A DNA stretch of 64,000 bases from Lysinibacillus pinottii (GTDB taxonomy: Bacteria > Bacillota > Bacilli > Bacillales_A > Planococcaceae), in contig NZ_JANTOO010000020.1 of assembly GCF_024753545.1 (NCBI RefSeq), forward strand, positions 248,001-312,000, written 5' to 3'. Numbering within the stretch: position 1 is the first letter of the stretch; each line of letters opens with the position of its first letter. Below, piece by piece: positions 1 to 7,665 of this stretch. The notes below the pieces were generated by a model. It saw nothing but the letters and a program-made list of their open reading frames with translations. It searched no databases and was not told the DNA's origin. The translations under genes and the position numbers were made by a program.

Positions 1-150
1 TTTTTTAACACTTGAAATTTCTAATGTTAAACGTTCAATTTCTTCCTCTGTTAAATGTTTATAGACTGAAGCTGAAACTTCAGGCCCTAATGAAATTAAC
101 AAGAGAGCGGCCTTTTGTTTTCCTGTTAATTCCTTATCTTTCTTGGACAC
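1..150 (-). CDS. fliG: FliG, flagellar motor switch protein, N-terminal fragment (cut by window edge)
   Basis: Only the first 50 codons are present; the gene continues past position 1. FliG sits on the cytoplasmic face of the MS ring and forms the rotor part of the torque-generating switch with FliM and FliN. The visible start reads V(M)SKKDKELTGKQKAALLL, followed by a segment containing SLGPEVSASVYKHL, typical of the FliG N-terminal domain that binds FliF. The start is GTG at 148-150, chosen because a perfect AGGAGG (158-163 on the minus strand) lies seven bases upstream. The gene follows fliF with a 15-base gap, the expected fla/che operon order. Confidence 0.93.
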   Translation of the reverse strand, partial: MSKKDKELTGKQKAALLLISLGPEVSASVYKHLTEEEIERLTLEISSVKK

Positions 151-165
151 AGCCGAACCTCCTAG

Positions 166-1761
166 TTAGTCTTCAGCAATCCAACTACGCAGTAACTTCG
201 CAAAATCGTCTGGCTTATCTTTTGCCATTTTTTCTAGCTGCTTACGACGCATTGTAGCTTCCGTTTCAATTTCTTCATTAATATCGTCAATCATTAAATC
301 TTCTTGTTCTTCTAGGATACTTAGCTCTTCTTCTTCCTGCGCACGTTTACGAGAGCGGATAATGAAGAATGCTAACAATAAAATAACAGCTAACAGGATA
401 CCGCCAATAACCCAAACCCACCAAGGAATTATTGGTTTCTCATCAGCAACTTGTGTGGCCTTACCATATAGAGGCTGAACAGATACCGCTACTTTCTCAT
501 CAATTTGCTCTTGAGTAAGCTCAGCTGCCACGTCTTTTGAAATGGTTGTACGTACAATCGTACTTAAAATTTTCTCAATATCTTCACGGACGCCATCTGG
601 TAATGACGCTGCATCTGTTGCTGTTGGTGGTTCAACAATTACTTGAATCCCAATATCTTGCACCTTATAAGGAGCTTCTTGGATATCTTTACGTATACGG
701 TTCACATCATTATTAATCGTCTCTTCTGTACGTTCATAATCACCGTTACCCGATGTACCTTCATTATAAGTAGTAAAGTTATCAGTAGTTGTTTCAGCTT
801 CAGGTGTTCCAGTAGCTGCTCCCGCCCCTGTTCCAGAATATTGCTCAGTAATTCTTTGAGCACTAATGGCGATACCTTCCATGTTTTCTTCATCAACAGG
901 TGTCACAAGATTTTCTTCACGATTTTCTTTCTTGAAGTCAATATCCGTAGTGACAGAAACCATTACTTTATCTTGTCCCATCAACGTACCAAGCATATTT
1001 TGTACTTGACGTTGTAAATCACGTTCAACCAACTTTTTCATTTGCAATTGACCTTCAGCAGTTGTTGTTGATGCTCCATCTGTTGTGGCTGCATTTAAGT
1101 CAAAGTACTCAGAGAATTGGTTTGAGATTACGATGTTTTCAGTTTTTAAATTCGGAATACTTTTTGACACCAAATTATACATAGTTGTAATTTGCTGCTC
1201 TGTAAATTTATATCCTGGATCTGTATTTAATACGATAGATGCAGTTGCATCCTCTTTCACATCTGTTACGAAGACTCCTTCTTCAGGAACAGTAATCATA
1301 ACCTTTGCATCTTTAACACCTTCAAGGTTTCTAAAAAGCTTAGCGATTTCAGTTTCAGTAGCAGCTTTTTTTAATAGATTAAATTCATTATCTGTCATAC
1401 CAAACCCTGAACTGTTTGCAAATGAGTAATCAATCGTACCCGTTTGTGGATATCCTTCTGATGCTAATTGCACTAATAAAGAGTCAACTTGCTCCTCAGG
1501 CACTAAAATAGATGTTCCGCCTGGCGCAATTTGATATGTTACACCTTGTGAATCCAGTGCTTCTTTTACTTGTCCAATTTCTCTTGTTGATAAATCTTTG
1601 TAAAGTGGAACATATGTAGTTTTTGAAGCGAAAAACGTTACAATTGCCGCAAGGGCAATGACGCCTACCAAGGAGCCAATCATAACTATTTTTTGCTTTT
1701 TACTTCGACTTTTCCAAAATTGACTGGTGTCGTTTTTTATTTTCGTCAATCGTTCATTCAT
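166..1761 (-). CDS. fliF: FliF, flagellar MS-ring protein
   Basis: FliF oligomerises in the cytoplasmic membrane to form the MS ring, the base on which the flagellar export gate, rod and switch assemble. The 531-residue protein has a transmembrane segment near residues 24-45, a long ring-building extracytoplasmic region, a second transmembrane segment near 447-469 (starting WWVWVIGG), and an acidic cytoplasmic tail ending LLRSWIAED that should contact FliG. An in-frame start 13 codons upstream exists, but ATG at 1759-1761 is preceded by GGAGG seven bases away, so it is preferred. It lies between fliE and fliG in the usual fla/che order. Confidence 0.95.
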   Translation of the reverse strand: MNERLTKIKNDTSQFWKSRSKKQKIVMIGSLVGVIALAAIVTFFASKTTYVPLYKDLSTREIGQVKEALDSQGVTYQIAPGGTSILVPEEQVDSLLVQLASEGYPQTGTIDYSFANSSGFGMTDNEFNLLKKAATETEIAKLFRNLEGVKDAKVMITVPEEGVFVTDVKEDATASIVLNTDPGYKFTEQQITTMYNLVSKSIPNLKTENIVISNQFSEYFDLNAATTDGASTTTAEGQLQMKKLVERDLQRQVQNMLGTLMGQDKVMVSVTTDIDFKKENREENLVTPVDEENMEGIAISAQRITEQYSGTGAGAATGTPEAETTTDNFTTYNEGTSGNGDYERTEETINNDVNRIRKDIQEAPYKVQDIGIQVIVEPPTATDAASLPDGVREDIEKILSTIVRTTISKDVAAELTQEQIDEKVAVSVQPLYGKATQVADEKPIIPWWVWVIGGILLAVILLLAFFIIRSRKRAQEEEELSILEEQEDLMIDDINEEIETEATMRRKQLEKMAKDKPDDFAKLLRSWIAED

Positions 1762-1848
1762 TATGAATCCTCCGGTTATAGTGAATAACCTAGCCATCAA
1801 TAAATTGCGAAATTTATGAGCCCACCATTTAGGTAGTCATTAATCTAT

Positions 1849-1872
1849 ATTGAGAGGGGTCTCCCCCTCAAT
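1849..1872 (-). other. Intercistronic hairpin between fliE and fliF
   Basis: ATTGAG-A-GGGG / TCT / CCCC-CTCAAT forms a ten-pair stem with one bulged A and a three-base loop. No T-run follows on the minus strand, so it is not a standard intrinsic terminator. In the middle of an operon it may tune mRNA processing or the fliE:fliF ratio; that is inference. Confidence 0.5.
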
Positions 1873-1878
1873 AACAGA

Positions 1879-2184
1879 TTAAACGCTCATTCGCATTATT
1901 TCTTGGTAAGCTTCAATCACCTTATTGCGAACTTCAATTGTTGCGTTTAATGTAATGCTCGCCTTTTGTGAAGCAATCATTACCTCATGCAATTCCACAT
2001 TTTCACCTTTAATTAGCTTTTGAGTAAAATTATCGGATGTGATTTGCTGGTCATTAACTTTGGCTATTGCCTCTTTTAACGAGTTCGCGAAGCTTTGTTG
2101 AGCTTCATAAGGTGTCGTATTAAGTTTATTTGTTTCATTTACAACCTGAGTAGGTGTCATTAGCGAAACGGACGAAATAGTCAT
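1879..2184 (-). CDS. fliE: FliE, flagellar hook-basal body junction protein
   Basis: FliE (101 residues, normal family length) connects the MS ring to the proximal rod and is an early export substrate. The C-terminal part, with LHEVMIASQKASITLNATIE and then VIEAYQEIMRM, is the conserved FliE signature. A GGAAG ribosome-binding sequence precedes ATG at 2182-2184. It follows flgC and precedes fliF as in other Bacillales. About 120 bases, including a hairpin at 1849-1872, separate it from fliF, a larger gap than elsewhere in this operon. Confidence 0.93.
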   Translation of the reverse strand: MTISSVSLMTPTQVVNETNKLNTTPYEAQQSFANSLKEAIAKVNDQQITSDNFTQKLIKGENVELHEVMIASQKASITLNATIEVRNKVIEAYQEIMRMSV

Positions 2185-2207
2185 TATGTATCTTCCTTTC
2201 TTCTTAT

Positions 2208-2669
2208 TTATTTACCAATCTCTAATGCCTTTGTAAGCATAGATTTATTTGCGTTAAATACTGTTACGTTTGCCTCGTAGGAACGAGTAGCTGACATTAA
2301 ATCTACCATTTCTTTTAATGGGTCGACATTCGGCAAATTGACATAACCATCTGCATTTGCATCTGGATGAGTTGGATCATAAACAAGTTTGAAAGGTGTT
2401 TCTCGGTCTTCTGAAATACGAGTTACTTTCACACCATTACCAACACCGCTTTTGGCGTCTTTCCCAAGTGCCACATTCATAAACTTTGAAAATTGTCCTT
2501 CTTGTGCTGTAAACGTTACTGACTTTCGTCGATATGGCTCCCACTCTCCATTAACTTGACGAGCTCGAGTTGTATCCATGTTAGCCATATTAGAAGAGAT
2601 AACATCCATACGTAATCGTTGGGCAGTTAAAGCTGAGGCAGTGGTATTCATCCCATGGAAAATAGACAT
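2208..2669 (-). CDS. flgC: FlgC, flagellar basal-body proximal rod protein
   Basis: FlgC is a proximal rod subunit exported by the flagellar type III apparatus. The N-terminus carries the rod/hook/filament heptad region with RLRMDVISSNMANMDTTR, matching the family motif ANxxTT. The C-terminus (MVDLMSATRSYEANVTVFNANKSMLTKALEIGK) forms the second D0 helix. Length (153 residues) is normal. It starts three bases after the flgB stop, with GGAGG ten bases upstream of its ATG, so the two are translated together. Confidence 0.95.
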   Translation of the reverse strand: MSIFHGMNTTASALTAQRLRMDVISSNMANMDTTRARQVNGEWEPYRRKSVTFTAQEGQFSKFMNVALGKDAKSGVGNGVKVTRISEDRETPFKLVYDPTHPDANADGYVNLPNVDPLKEMVDLMSATRSYEANVTVFNANKSMLTKALEIGK

Positions 2670-2672
2670 CTA

Positions 2673-3065
2673 TTACTTACCTCCTTTAATAACTGTGTTT
2701 AATGTGTTTAATTTCCCGTTTACACGATCAATTAAAGCATTGTAGTAAATTTGATTCTCTGCTAATTTCGCTTGTTCAGCATCCATATCTACTGCGTTGC
2801 CATTATTTCGGTATCGTAGGTTTTCTATATTATTGACACCAGGTGTAGATTGTCGAATTGTGAAATCATAATGTCTATTGTCAGTTCGATAGGCAGAAAT
2901 AGCGATACCCTTTTGTTCCGCCAACATTTCCTTAAAACTAACATTTTTCGCCTTATAATTAGGTGTATCGACATTCGCAATATTGTTTGCGATTGTTTTA
3001 TGATTCAAAGTTGCATAGGAAAGTCCATTTTCCAAGCTACTAATAGTTCCTCCAAATAAATTCAA
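2673..3065 (-). CDS. flgB: FlgB, flagellar basal-body proximal rod protein (TTG start)
   Basis: FlgB is the first gene of the fla/che operon and encodes a proximal rod subunit. The N-terminal helix contains NHKTIANNIANVDTPNYKAK, the standard rod-protein signature, and the C-terminus holds the partner helix (LAENQIYYNALIDRVNGKL). Its 130 residues are typical. The only sensible start is TTG at 3063-3065, with AGGTG seven bases upstream; no ATG lies nearby in frame. A TTG start on an operon's first gene may keep basal translation low. A 580-base non-coding stretch lies upstream. Confidence 0.93.
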   Translation of the reverse strand: MNLFGGTISSLENGLSYATLNHKTIANNIANVDTPNYKAKNVSFKEMLAEQKGIAISAYRTDNRHYDFTIRQSTPGVNNIENLRYRNNGNAVDMDAEQAKLAENQIYYNALIDRVNGKLNTLNTVIKGGK

Positions 3066-3592
3066 AACTGTTCACCTCATTTTATTAAATTCTATGTACT
3101 TGTTAATATATTCAATAATACAATTGTAATTAAGATGCTACCTAGTGTCTATTGTCTTTTGTCACTTTTTAATAGTATATACGCCCTATTTTTTTTATCG
3201 CCACAACCGGGACAATACTTCCGCATCCCTTGTAGCTGTAGGCTTTACAAAAGGTTGGTTAACATCTAGTTATTTTACACTATTTCGACAGTGTTTACGA
3301 TTTTAGTATTAAATTTGCCTTTTTATGAGCTTTATCGCCTTTTAAAATGAAATTAATTTAAGGTCCCATTTTACTAGTTCGACAAATACCTGAATATTCT
3401 AATATAAATAACCAACAGTTTATTTACCATTATTCTAAAGTATCACATATTTCATTTTTGTATGCTAATTGTAGTGACAATTTTATGAACGACTTTAGGA
3501 TAAAAGAAACAAAAAATATCAATATTCTCCAAACTTGTATTTATACAAAAAATAACAAGCTAATGTACGGATAAATTTTCAGTGTAGTGCAC
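3066..3592. other. Non-coding region upstream of the fla/che operon
   Basis: This AT-rich stretch separates codY's terminator from flgB and must hold the flgB promoter. I see no clear sigma-D box. A weak sigma-A-like pair lies about 30-55 bases upstream of flgB (TTAATT, 17-base spacer, TATATT). At 3149-3226 (minus) a 25-codon frame begins MRKYCPGCGDKK, resembling half a zinc ribbon, but no ribosome-binding site precedes it; I do not call it a gene. Confidence 0.5.
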
Positions 3593-3623
3593 AAGAAAAG
3601 GCGCCTAGTTTTACCTAGACGCC
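3593..3623 (-). terminator. Intrinsic terminator after codY
   Basis: On the minus strand GGCGTCTAG and CTAGGCGCC pair (one G-U) around a six-base GTAAAA loop, followed by TTTTCTT. It lies 23 bases past the codY stop and ends the topA/trmFO/xerC/hslVU/codY transcription region before the fla/che operon. Confidence 0.9.
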
Positions 3624-3646
3624 TTCATTATCTTCTTCAAGAAGTA

Positions 3647-4426
3647 TTATTTCATTTTAATTTCAGCTAATGCATTTAAGAACTTGTCATTTAACACTTT
3701 AATATAAGTTCCTTTCATACCTAGAGAGCGAGACTCAATAACACCTGCTGATTCAAGTTTACGTAATGCATTGACGATCACTGAGCGTGTAATGCCAACT
3801 CGGTCTGCAATTTTAGAAGCTACAAGTAAACCTTCGTTACCATCAAGCTCTTCAAAAATATGCTCAATAGCTTCTAATTCACTGTACGAAAGTGAATTAA
3901 TGGCCATTTGTACGACCGCTTTGCTACGAGCTTCCTCTTCAATTTCTTCAGATTTTTCACGTAAAATCTCCATACCAACTACTGTTGCACCATATTCTGC
4001 TAGGATTAAATCATCATCTTCAAATTGAGAAGATAAACGAGCAAGGATTAATGTTCCTAAACGTTCCCCACCACCAACAATTGGTACAATTGTTGTTAAT
4101 GCGTTTTGGAAAAGATCTTTGTTTTCCACAGGGAAAGCAGTATGTTCGTTATGGATATCTAAATTAGAGGATGTTTCTGAAATTGTAAACAAGCTATGTG
4201 TGTATTCTTCTGGGAATTGTCTCTCTTCGAACATTTTTTTCATACGCTCATTTTCAATTTGTTGGTGAATTGAAATCCCTAATAATTTACCTTTACGACT
4301 TAAAATATAGACATTACTATCAATAATATCTCCTAGTGTGTCAGCCATTTCTTTAAAGTTTACAGGCTTACCAGCAGAAGCTTGAAGCATCGAGTTAATT
4401 TTACGTGTTTTTTCTAATAAATTCAT
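3647..4426 (-). CDS. codY: CodY, GTP- and branched-chain-amino-acid-sensing global repressor
   Basis: CodY represses nutrient-scavenging genes when GTP and isoleucine, leucine or valine are plentiful. The 259-residue length is exactly typical. An N-terminal GAF-like domain (about 1-155) keeps Arg61, Met65, Phe71 and Phe98 at the positions known to contact the branched-chain ligand. The C-terminal winged helix (about 183-259) includes ASKIADRVGITRSVIVNALRK. GGAGG lies eight bases before the ATG. It is the last gene of the xerC-hslV-hslU-codY cluster, as in B. subtilis. Possible CodY boxes occur in this window at 29751-29765 and 42621-42635. Confidence 0.97.
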   Translation of the reverse strand: MNLLEKTRKINSMLQASAGKPVNFKEMADTLGDIIDSNVYILSRKGKLLGISIHQQIENERMKKMFEERQFPEEYTHSLFTISETSSNLDIHNEHTAFPVENKDLFQNALTTIVPIVGGGERLGTLILARLSSQFEDDDLILAEYGATVVGMEILREKSEEIEEEARSKAVVQMAINSLSYSELEAIEHIFEELDGNEGLLVASKIADRVGITRSVIVNALRKLESAGVIESRSLGMKGTYIKVLNDKFLNALAEIKMK

Positions 4427-4513
4427 TATATGTTCCTCCTATAAATAATCCGAAGAGTATTCACTTAATATTCTAAAGGTTTTTACTACTGAATGATACT
4501 GAACAGCTTTATC

Positions 4514-5914
4514 TTACAATATAAACTGTGACAAATCTTTGTTTTTTACGATACCTGCGAGTTTTTGATCTACATAGGCTGCATTGATCGGTATACTCGC
4601 TGGTGCAATTTCAGCTGCTTCAAACGACAGCTCTTCTAGTAATCGTTCTAAAATCGTGTGCAAACGACGGGCTCCGATATTATCTGTTTCCTGATTAACC
4701 TCTGTTGCTATTTCCGCAATACGTTCAATGGCATCAGATGTGAAATTGATTTCCACACCTTCTGTTTCTAGCAATGCCTTATACTGCAGAATGAGCGATT
4801 GGTCAGGCTCTTGTAAAATACGGACAAAATCTTGTTTTGTTAATTTTTCAAGCTCTACACGAATTGGGAAACGTCCTTGCAATTCCGGAATCAAATCTGA
4901 AGGCTTTGACATATGGAACGCACCAGCAGCTATAAATAGCATGTAATCAGTTTTCACAGCCCCGTACTTCGTTGTTACAGTTGAACCTTCTACTATTGGT
5001 AAAATATCTCGTTGTACACCCTCACGAGATACATTTGCAGAAGAATTCCCTTCTTTACTAGCTATTTTATCGATTTCATCAATAAAAATAATACCAGTTT
5101 GCTCCGCTCTAACAATTGACTCCTGTGCCACTTCATCTGCGTCTATCAACTTATTTGCTTCTTCTATTGTTAAAATACGACGCGCATCCTTTACCTGCAC
5201 ACGGCGTTTTTTCTGTTTTTTAGGCATTAAGCTAGATAGCATATCTTGCATTCCATTGTTAGCAGACATATCCATTCCCGTGCCTTGTAATGCATCAAAA
5301 ATGGATGGAGTTTGTTCTGTTACCTCTACCGTAACCCATTCATTTTCCAATTTGCCATTTCGTAAATCAATAGCAATTTGTGCACGTTTAGAGCGTACTT
5401 CCGTCTCATCAGACGACGTATCGTCCGTAGAAGTTTGTTCTTTCCCTCCAAATAACATTTCGAATGGATTTTGCATGCTCTGTTTCTTTCGCAATGATGG
5501 GACTAAAAGTTTCACAATAGCTTCATTTGCTAATTGCTCGGCTTGTTCCTTAACTGATTCCATCATTTCTTCTTTTACAAGACGGTGAGAAGCTTCTACT
5601 AAGTCACGTACCATTGATTCAACATCGCGACCTACATAACCTACTTCAGTAAATTTTGTCGCTTCCACTTTTACAAAAGGAGCATTTGTAAGCTTCGCAA
5701 TTCTTCTGGCAATTTCCGTTTTTCCGACACCAGTTGGCCCAATCATCAAAATATTTTTTGGAATAACCTCTGCCTTCATATCCTCATTTAACAGCGAACG
5801 ACGATAACGGTTGCGCAACGCAATAGCTACAGCTCGCTTAGCTTCATTTTGCCCAACAATATAACGATCTAAATGCTCAGTAATTTGTCTTGGCGTTAAA
5901 TTTTTTTGCGTCAT
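4514..5914 (-). CDS. hslU: HslU (ClpY), ATPase subunit of the HslVU protease
   Basis: HslU is the AAA+ unfoldase that feeds substrates to the HslV peptidase. The 466-residue protein has Walker A GPTGVGKT (59-66), Walker B IIFIDE (275-280), an intermediate I-domain at about 110-245 rich in charged residues, and the arginine-finger region GRFPIRVEL. Its start overlaps the hslV stop by one base (TAATG), indicating coupled translation and a fixed ratio. The C-terminus ends DLSQFIL, the tail that docks into HslV. The gene order hslV-hslU-codY is conserved in the Bacillales. Confidence 0.96.
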   Translation of the reverse strand: MTQKNLTPRQITEHLDRYIVGQNEAKRAVAIALRNRYRRSLLNEDMKAEVIPKNILMIGPTGVGKTEIARRIAKLTNAPFVKVEATKFTEVGYVGRDVESMVRDLVEASHRLVKEEMMESVKEQAEQLANEAIVKLLVPSLRKKQSMQNPFEMLFGGKEQTSTDDTSSDETEVRSKRAQIAIDLRNGKLENEWVTVEVTEQTPSIFDALQGTGMDMSANNGMQDMLSSLMPKKQKKRRVQVKDARRILTIEEANKLIDADEVAQESIVRAEQTGIIFIDEIDKIASKEGNSSANVSREGVQRDILPIVEGSTVTTKYGAVKTDYMLFIAAGAFHMSKPSDLIPELQGRFPIRVELEKLTKQDFVRILQEPDQSLILQYKALLETEGVEINFTSDAIERIAEIATEVNQETDNIGARRLHTILERLLEELSFEAAEIAPASIPINAAYVDQKLAGIVKNKDLSQFIL

Positions 5915-6459
5915 TAGCTCAGCGCCTCCACGATAATATTATGATTCGTAAATACACAGATCTCAGCAGCAGTTTCTAATGCTGCTTCAGCAATTTCACG
6001 AGCAGTCATCGTTTCACCTGCATATTTTTTCAATGCTCTACCCGCTGATAAAGCATAATTTCCACCTGAACCAATGGCCAAAATTCCATCATCGGGTTCA
6101 ATGACCTCACCAGTACCAGAAACAAGTAGTAGTGTTGTTTTATCCATGACCAATAGCATCGCTTCTAGTTGACGTAGCATTTTATCTCCGCGCCATTGTT
6201 TGGCAACCTCTACTGCAGCACGTTGTAAATTACCGTTATATTCATTCAATTTGCCTTCGAACATCTCAAATAGTGTAAATGCATCTGCAACAGAGCCCGC
6301 AAATCCTGCCAGAACCTGCCCATTAAACAGACGTCTGACCTTCTTCGCTGTACCCTTCATCACAACTGCATTTCCTAATGTAACTTGACCATCACCAGCC
6401 ATGGCACAGCCTCCGTTATGATGAACTGCAAATATCGTAGTCGCATGAATTTGTCCCAT
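5914..6459 (-). CDS. hslV: HslV (ClpQ), peptidase subunit of the HslVU protease
   Basis: HslV is a proteasome-like peptidase forming a double hexamer capped by HslU. The 181-residue protein begins MGQIHATTIFAVHHNGG and contains GDGQVTLG and AIGSGGNYALSAGRAL, all conserved. The start has AAGGAGG seven bases upstream and no closer alternative. B. subtilis ClpQ starts MSSFHATTIF and is reported to use the N-terminal Ser; here position 2 is Gly, so the nucleophile would have to be a Thr of the HATT motif after removal of a short propeptide. It overlaps hslU by one base. Confidence 0.96.
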   Translation of the reverse strand: MGQIHATTIFAVHHNGGCAMAGDGQVTLGNAVVMKGTAKKVRRLFNGQVLAGFAGSVADAFTLFEMFEGKLNEYNGNLQRAAVEVAKQWRGDKMLRQLEAMLLVMDKTTLLLVSGTGEVIEPDDGILAIGSGGNYALSAGRALKKYAGETMTAREIAEAALETAAEICVFTNHNIIVEALS

Positions 6460-6480
6460 CTGCTTTCCTCCTTAACTCTA

Positions 6481-7380
6481 TTATGCCCTTGGATGAGCAT
6501 TCATATATGTTTGACGTAGGTGCTCTTTTGTTACATGTGTGTAAACTTGTGTAGAAGATAAATGCGAGTGGCCCAATAACTCCTGCACCGTTCGCAAATC
6601 CGCGCCATTGTTTAATAAATGTGTGGCAAAAGTATGGCGAAGCATGTGTGGGTAAATTTTCGTATGGAGCGAGGCCTTGTCAATCATTTCGTTTAAAACA
6701 TGACGTACCCCTCGAGGAGTAAGTTCCCCACCTCGCATATTGACAAACAATTGCTGATGATTAGTCTTTTTCATCAATCTAGGACGAGCCTGCTCTATGT
6801 AGTCCAGCATTGCTAAACTTGCAAATTGACCAAATGGGATAATTCGTTCTTTTCGACCTTTTCCCATAACTCGTATGATGGAATAATGAAAATCTACATC
6901 CTTAACTTGAATGGAAGTCAGCTCACTTACACGAATCCCTGTCGCATATAACAGCTCTAATATAGCCATATTTCTCAACGATTTCAAATCATCCCCGGTA
7001 TTCGCATCAAATAACTGCATCAATTCTTCTTCATAGAAGAAATTTGGTAAACGAGATTCTTTTTTAGGATGATAAAGAGAACGAAATGCCCCATCATCAA
7101 ATCCATACTGTCTATTTAGAAAGCGGAAGAAGGAGCGTATTGAGGATATTTTTCTAGAAATAGAAGCCCTTGCTCTTTTTTCGTCGTACAACTTTGTTAC
7201 ATAAAGACGTGCATGTATATATTCAACACTCGCTAAATCATTAATTCCTTCCCTTTGTAAGAAGGCCAAAAAATCCAGCAGGTCTGATTCATATTCTCGC
7301 ACTGTATGAACAGAGAAGTTCTTTTCAACTTGGATGTAAAGCATGAACTGTTCGAGTGCATCTTGGGACGAAACTAACAT
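6481..7380 (-). CDS. xerC: XerC/CodV tyrosine recombinase
   Basis: XerC acts with a partner Xer recombinase at dif to resolve chromosome dimers. Counting from the chosen ATG (299 residues), the tyrosine-recombinase catalytic set is complete: Arg150 (GIRVSEL), Lys174, His245 and Arg248 (HMLRHTFATH), His271 (LGHSHLSS) and Tyr280. The N-terminal SAM-like core-binding domain covers about 1-95. The start at 7378-7380 is preferred because GGTGGTG lies about nine bases upstream; an in-frame TTG six codons earlier overlaps that sequence. It lies upstream of hslV, as codV does in B. subtilis. Confidence 0.94.
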   Translation of the reverse strand: MLVSSQDALEQFMLYIQVEKNFSVHTVREYESDLLDFLAFLQREGINDLASVEYIHARLYVTKLYDEKRARASISRKISSIRSFFRFLNRQYGFDDGAFRSLYHPKKESRLPNFFYEEELMQLFDANTGDDLKSLRNMAILELLYATGIRVSELTSIQVKDVDFHYSIIRVMGKGRKERIIPFGQFASLAMLDYIEQARPRLMKKTNHQQLFVNMRGGELTPRGVRHVLNEMIDKASLHTKIYPHMLRHTFATHLLNNGADLRTVQELLGHSHLSSTQVYTHVTKEHLRQTYMNAHPRA

Positions 7381-7621
7381 AGAAAGATTCACCACCAATA
7401 ATTTATTAATAATTTTCTCAAATGACTGACACTTGTAATATAACGGATAAATAATTCTTTGTCATCTCTTACAAGTTTGTATCGTATTCCATCATTAATA
7501 AACATACATATTGACACTATACCTATCTTTGTAAGATAGCAAGTGTAATTAGTTATATTTTGAGAAAATCTCCATACAAAATAATAAAACATGTCTAAGC
7601 AAGCATTTTGTCTACAAAAAG

Positions 7622-7660
7622 AAAAAGCCTCTAAGAGTATAACAACTTTTAGAGGCTTTT
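7622..7660 (-). terminator. Intrinsic terminator between trmFO and xerC
   Basis: AAAAGCCTCTAAAAGT and ACTCTTAGAGGCTTTTT pair on the minus strand just past the trmFO stop (7666). It is nearly symmetrical, so it could stop transcription in both directions. It implies that xerC-hslV-hslU-codY has a promoter in 7381-7621, where I see no clear one. Confidence 0.85.
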
Positions 7661-7665
7661 GGCAA

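Noticed and set aside
643..1017. Plus-strand open frames inside fliF, smc, recG, priA and others
   Set aside because: They lie opposite well-supported genes, lack ribosome-binding sites and show no family motif; they are shadows of the real coding strand.
3149..3226. 25-codon minus-strand frame starting MRKYCPGCGDKK, like half a zinc ribbon
   Set aside because: No ribosome-binding site, very short, only one Cys pair and no partner gene; probably chance or a relic.
7389..7592. 67-codon minus-strand frame between trmFO and xerC
   Set aside because: AT-rich, no ribosome-binding site and no similarity; it probably covers the xerC promoter region.
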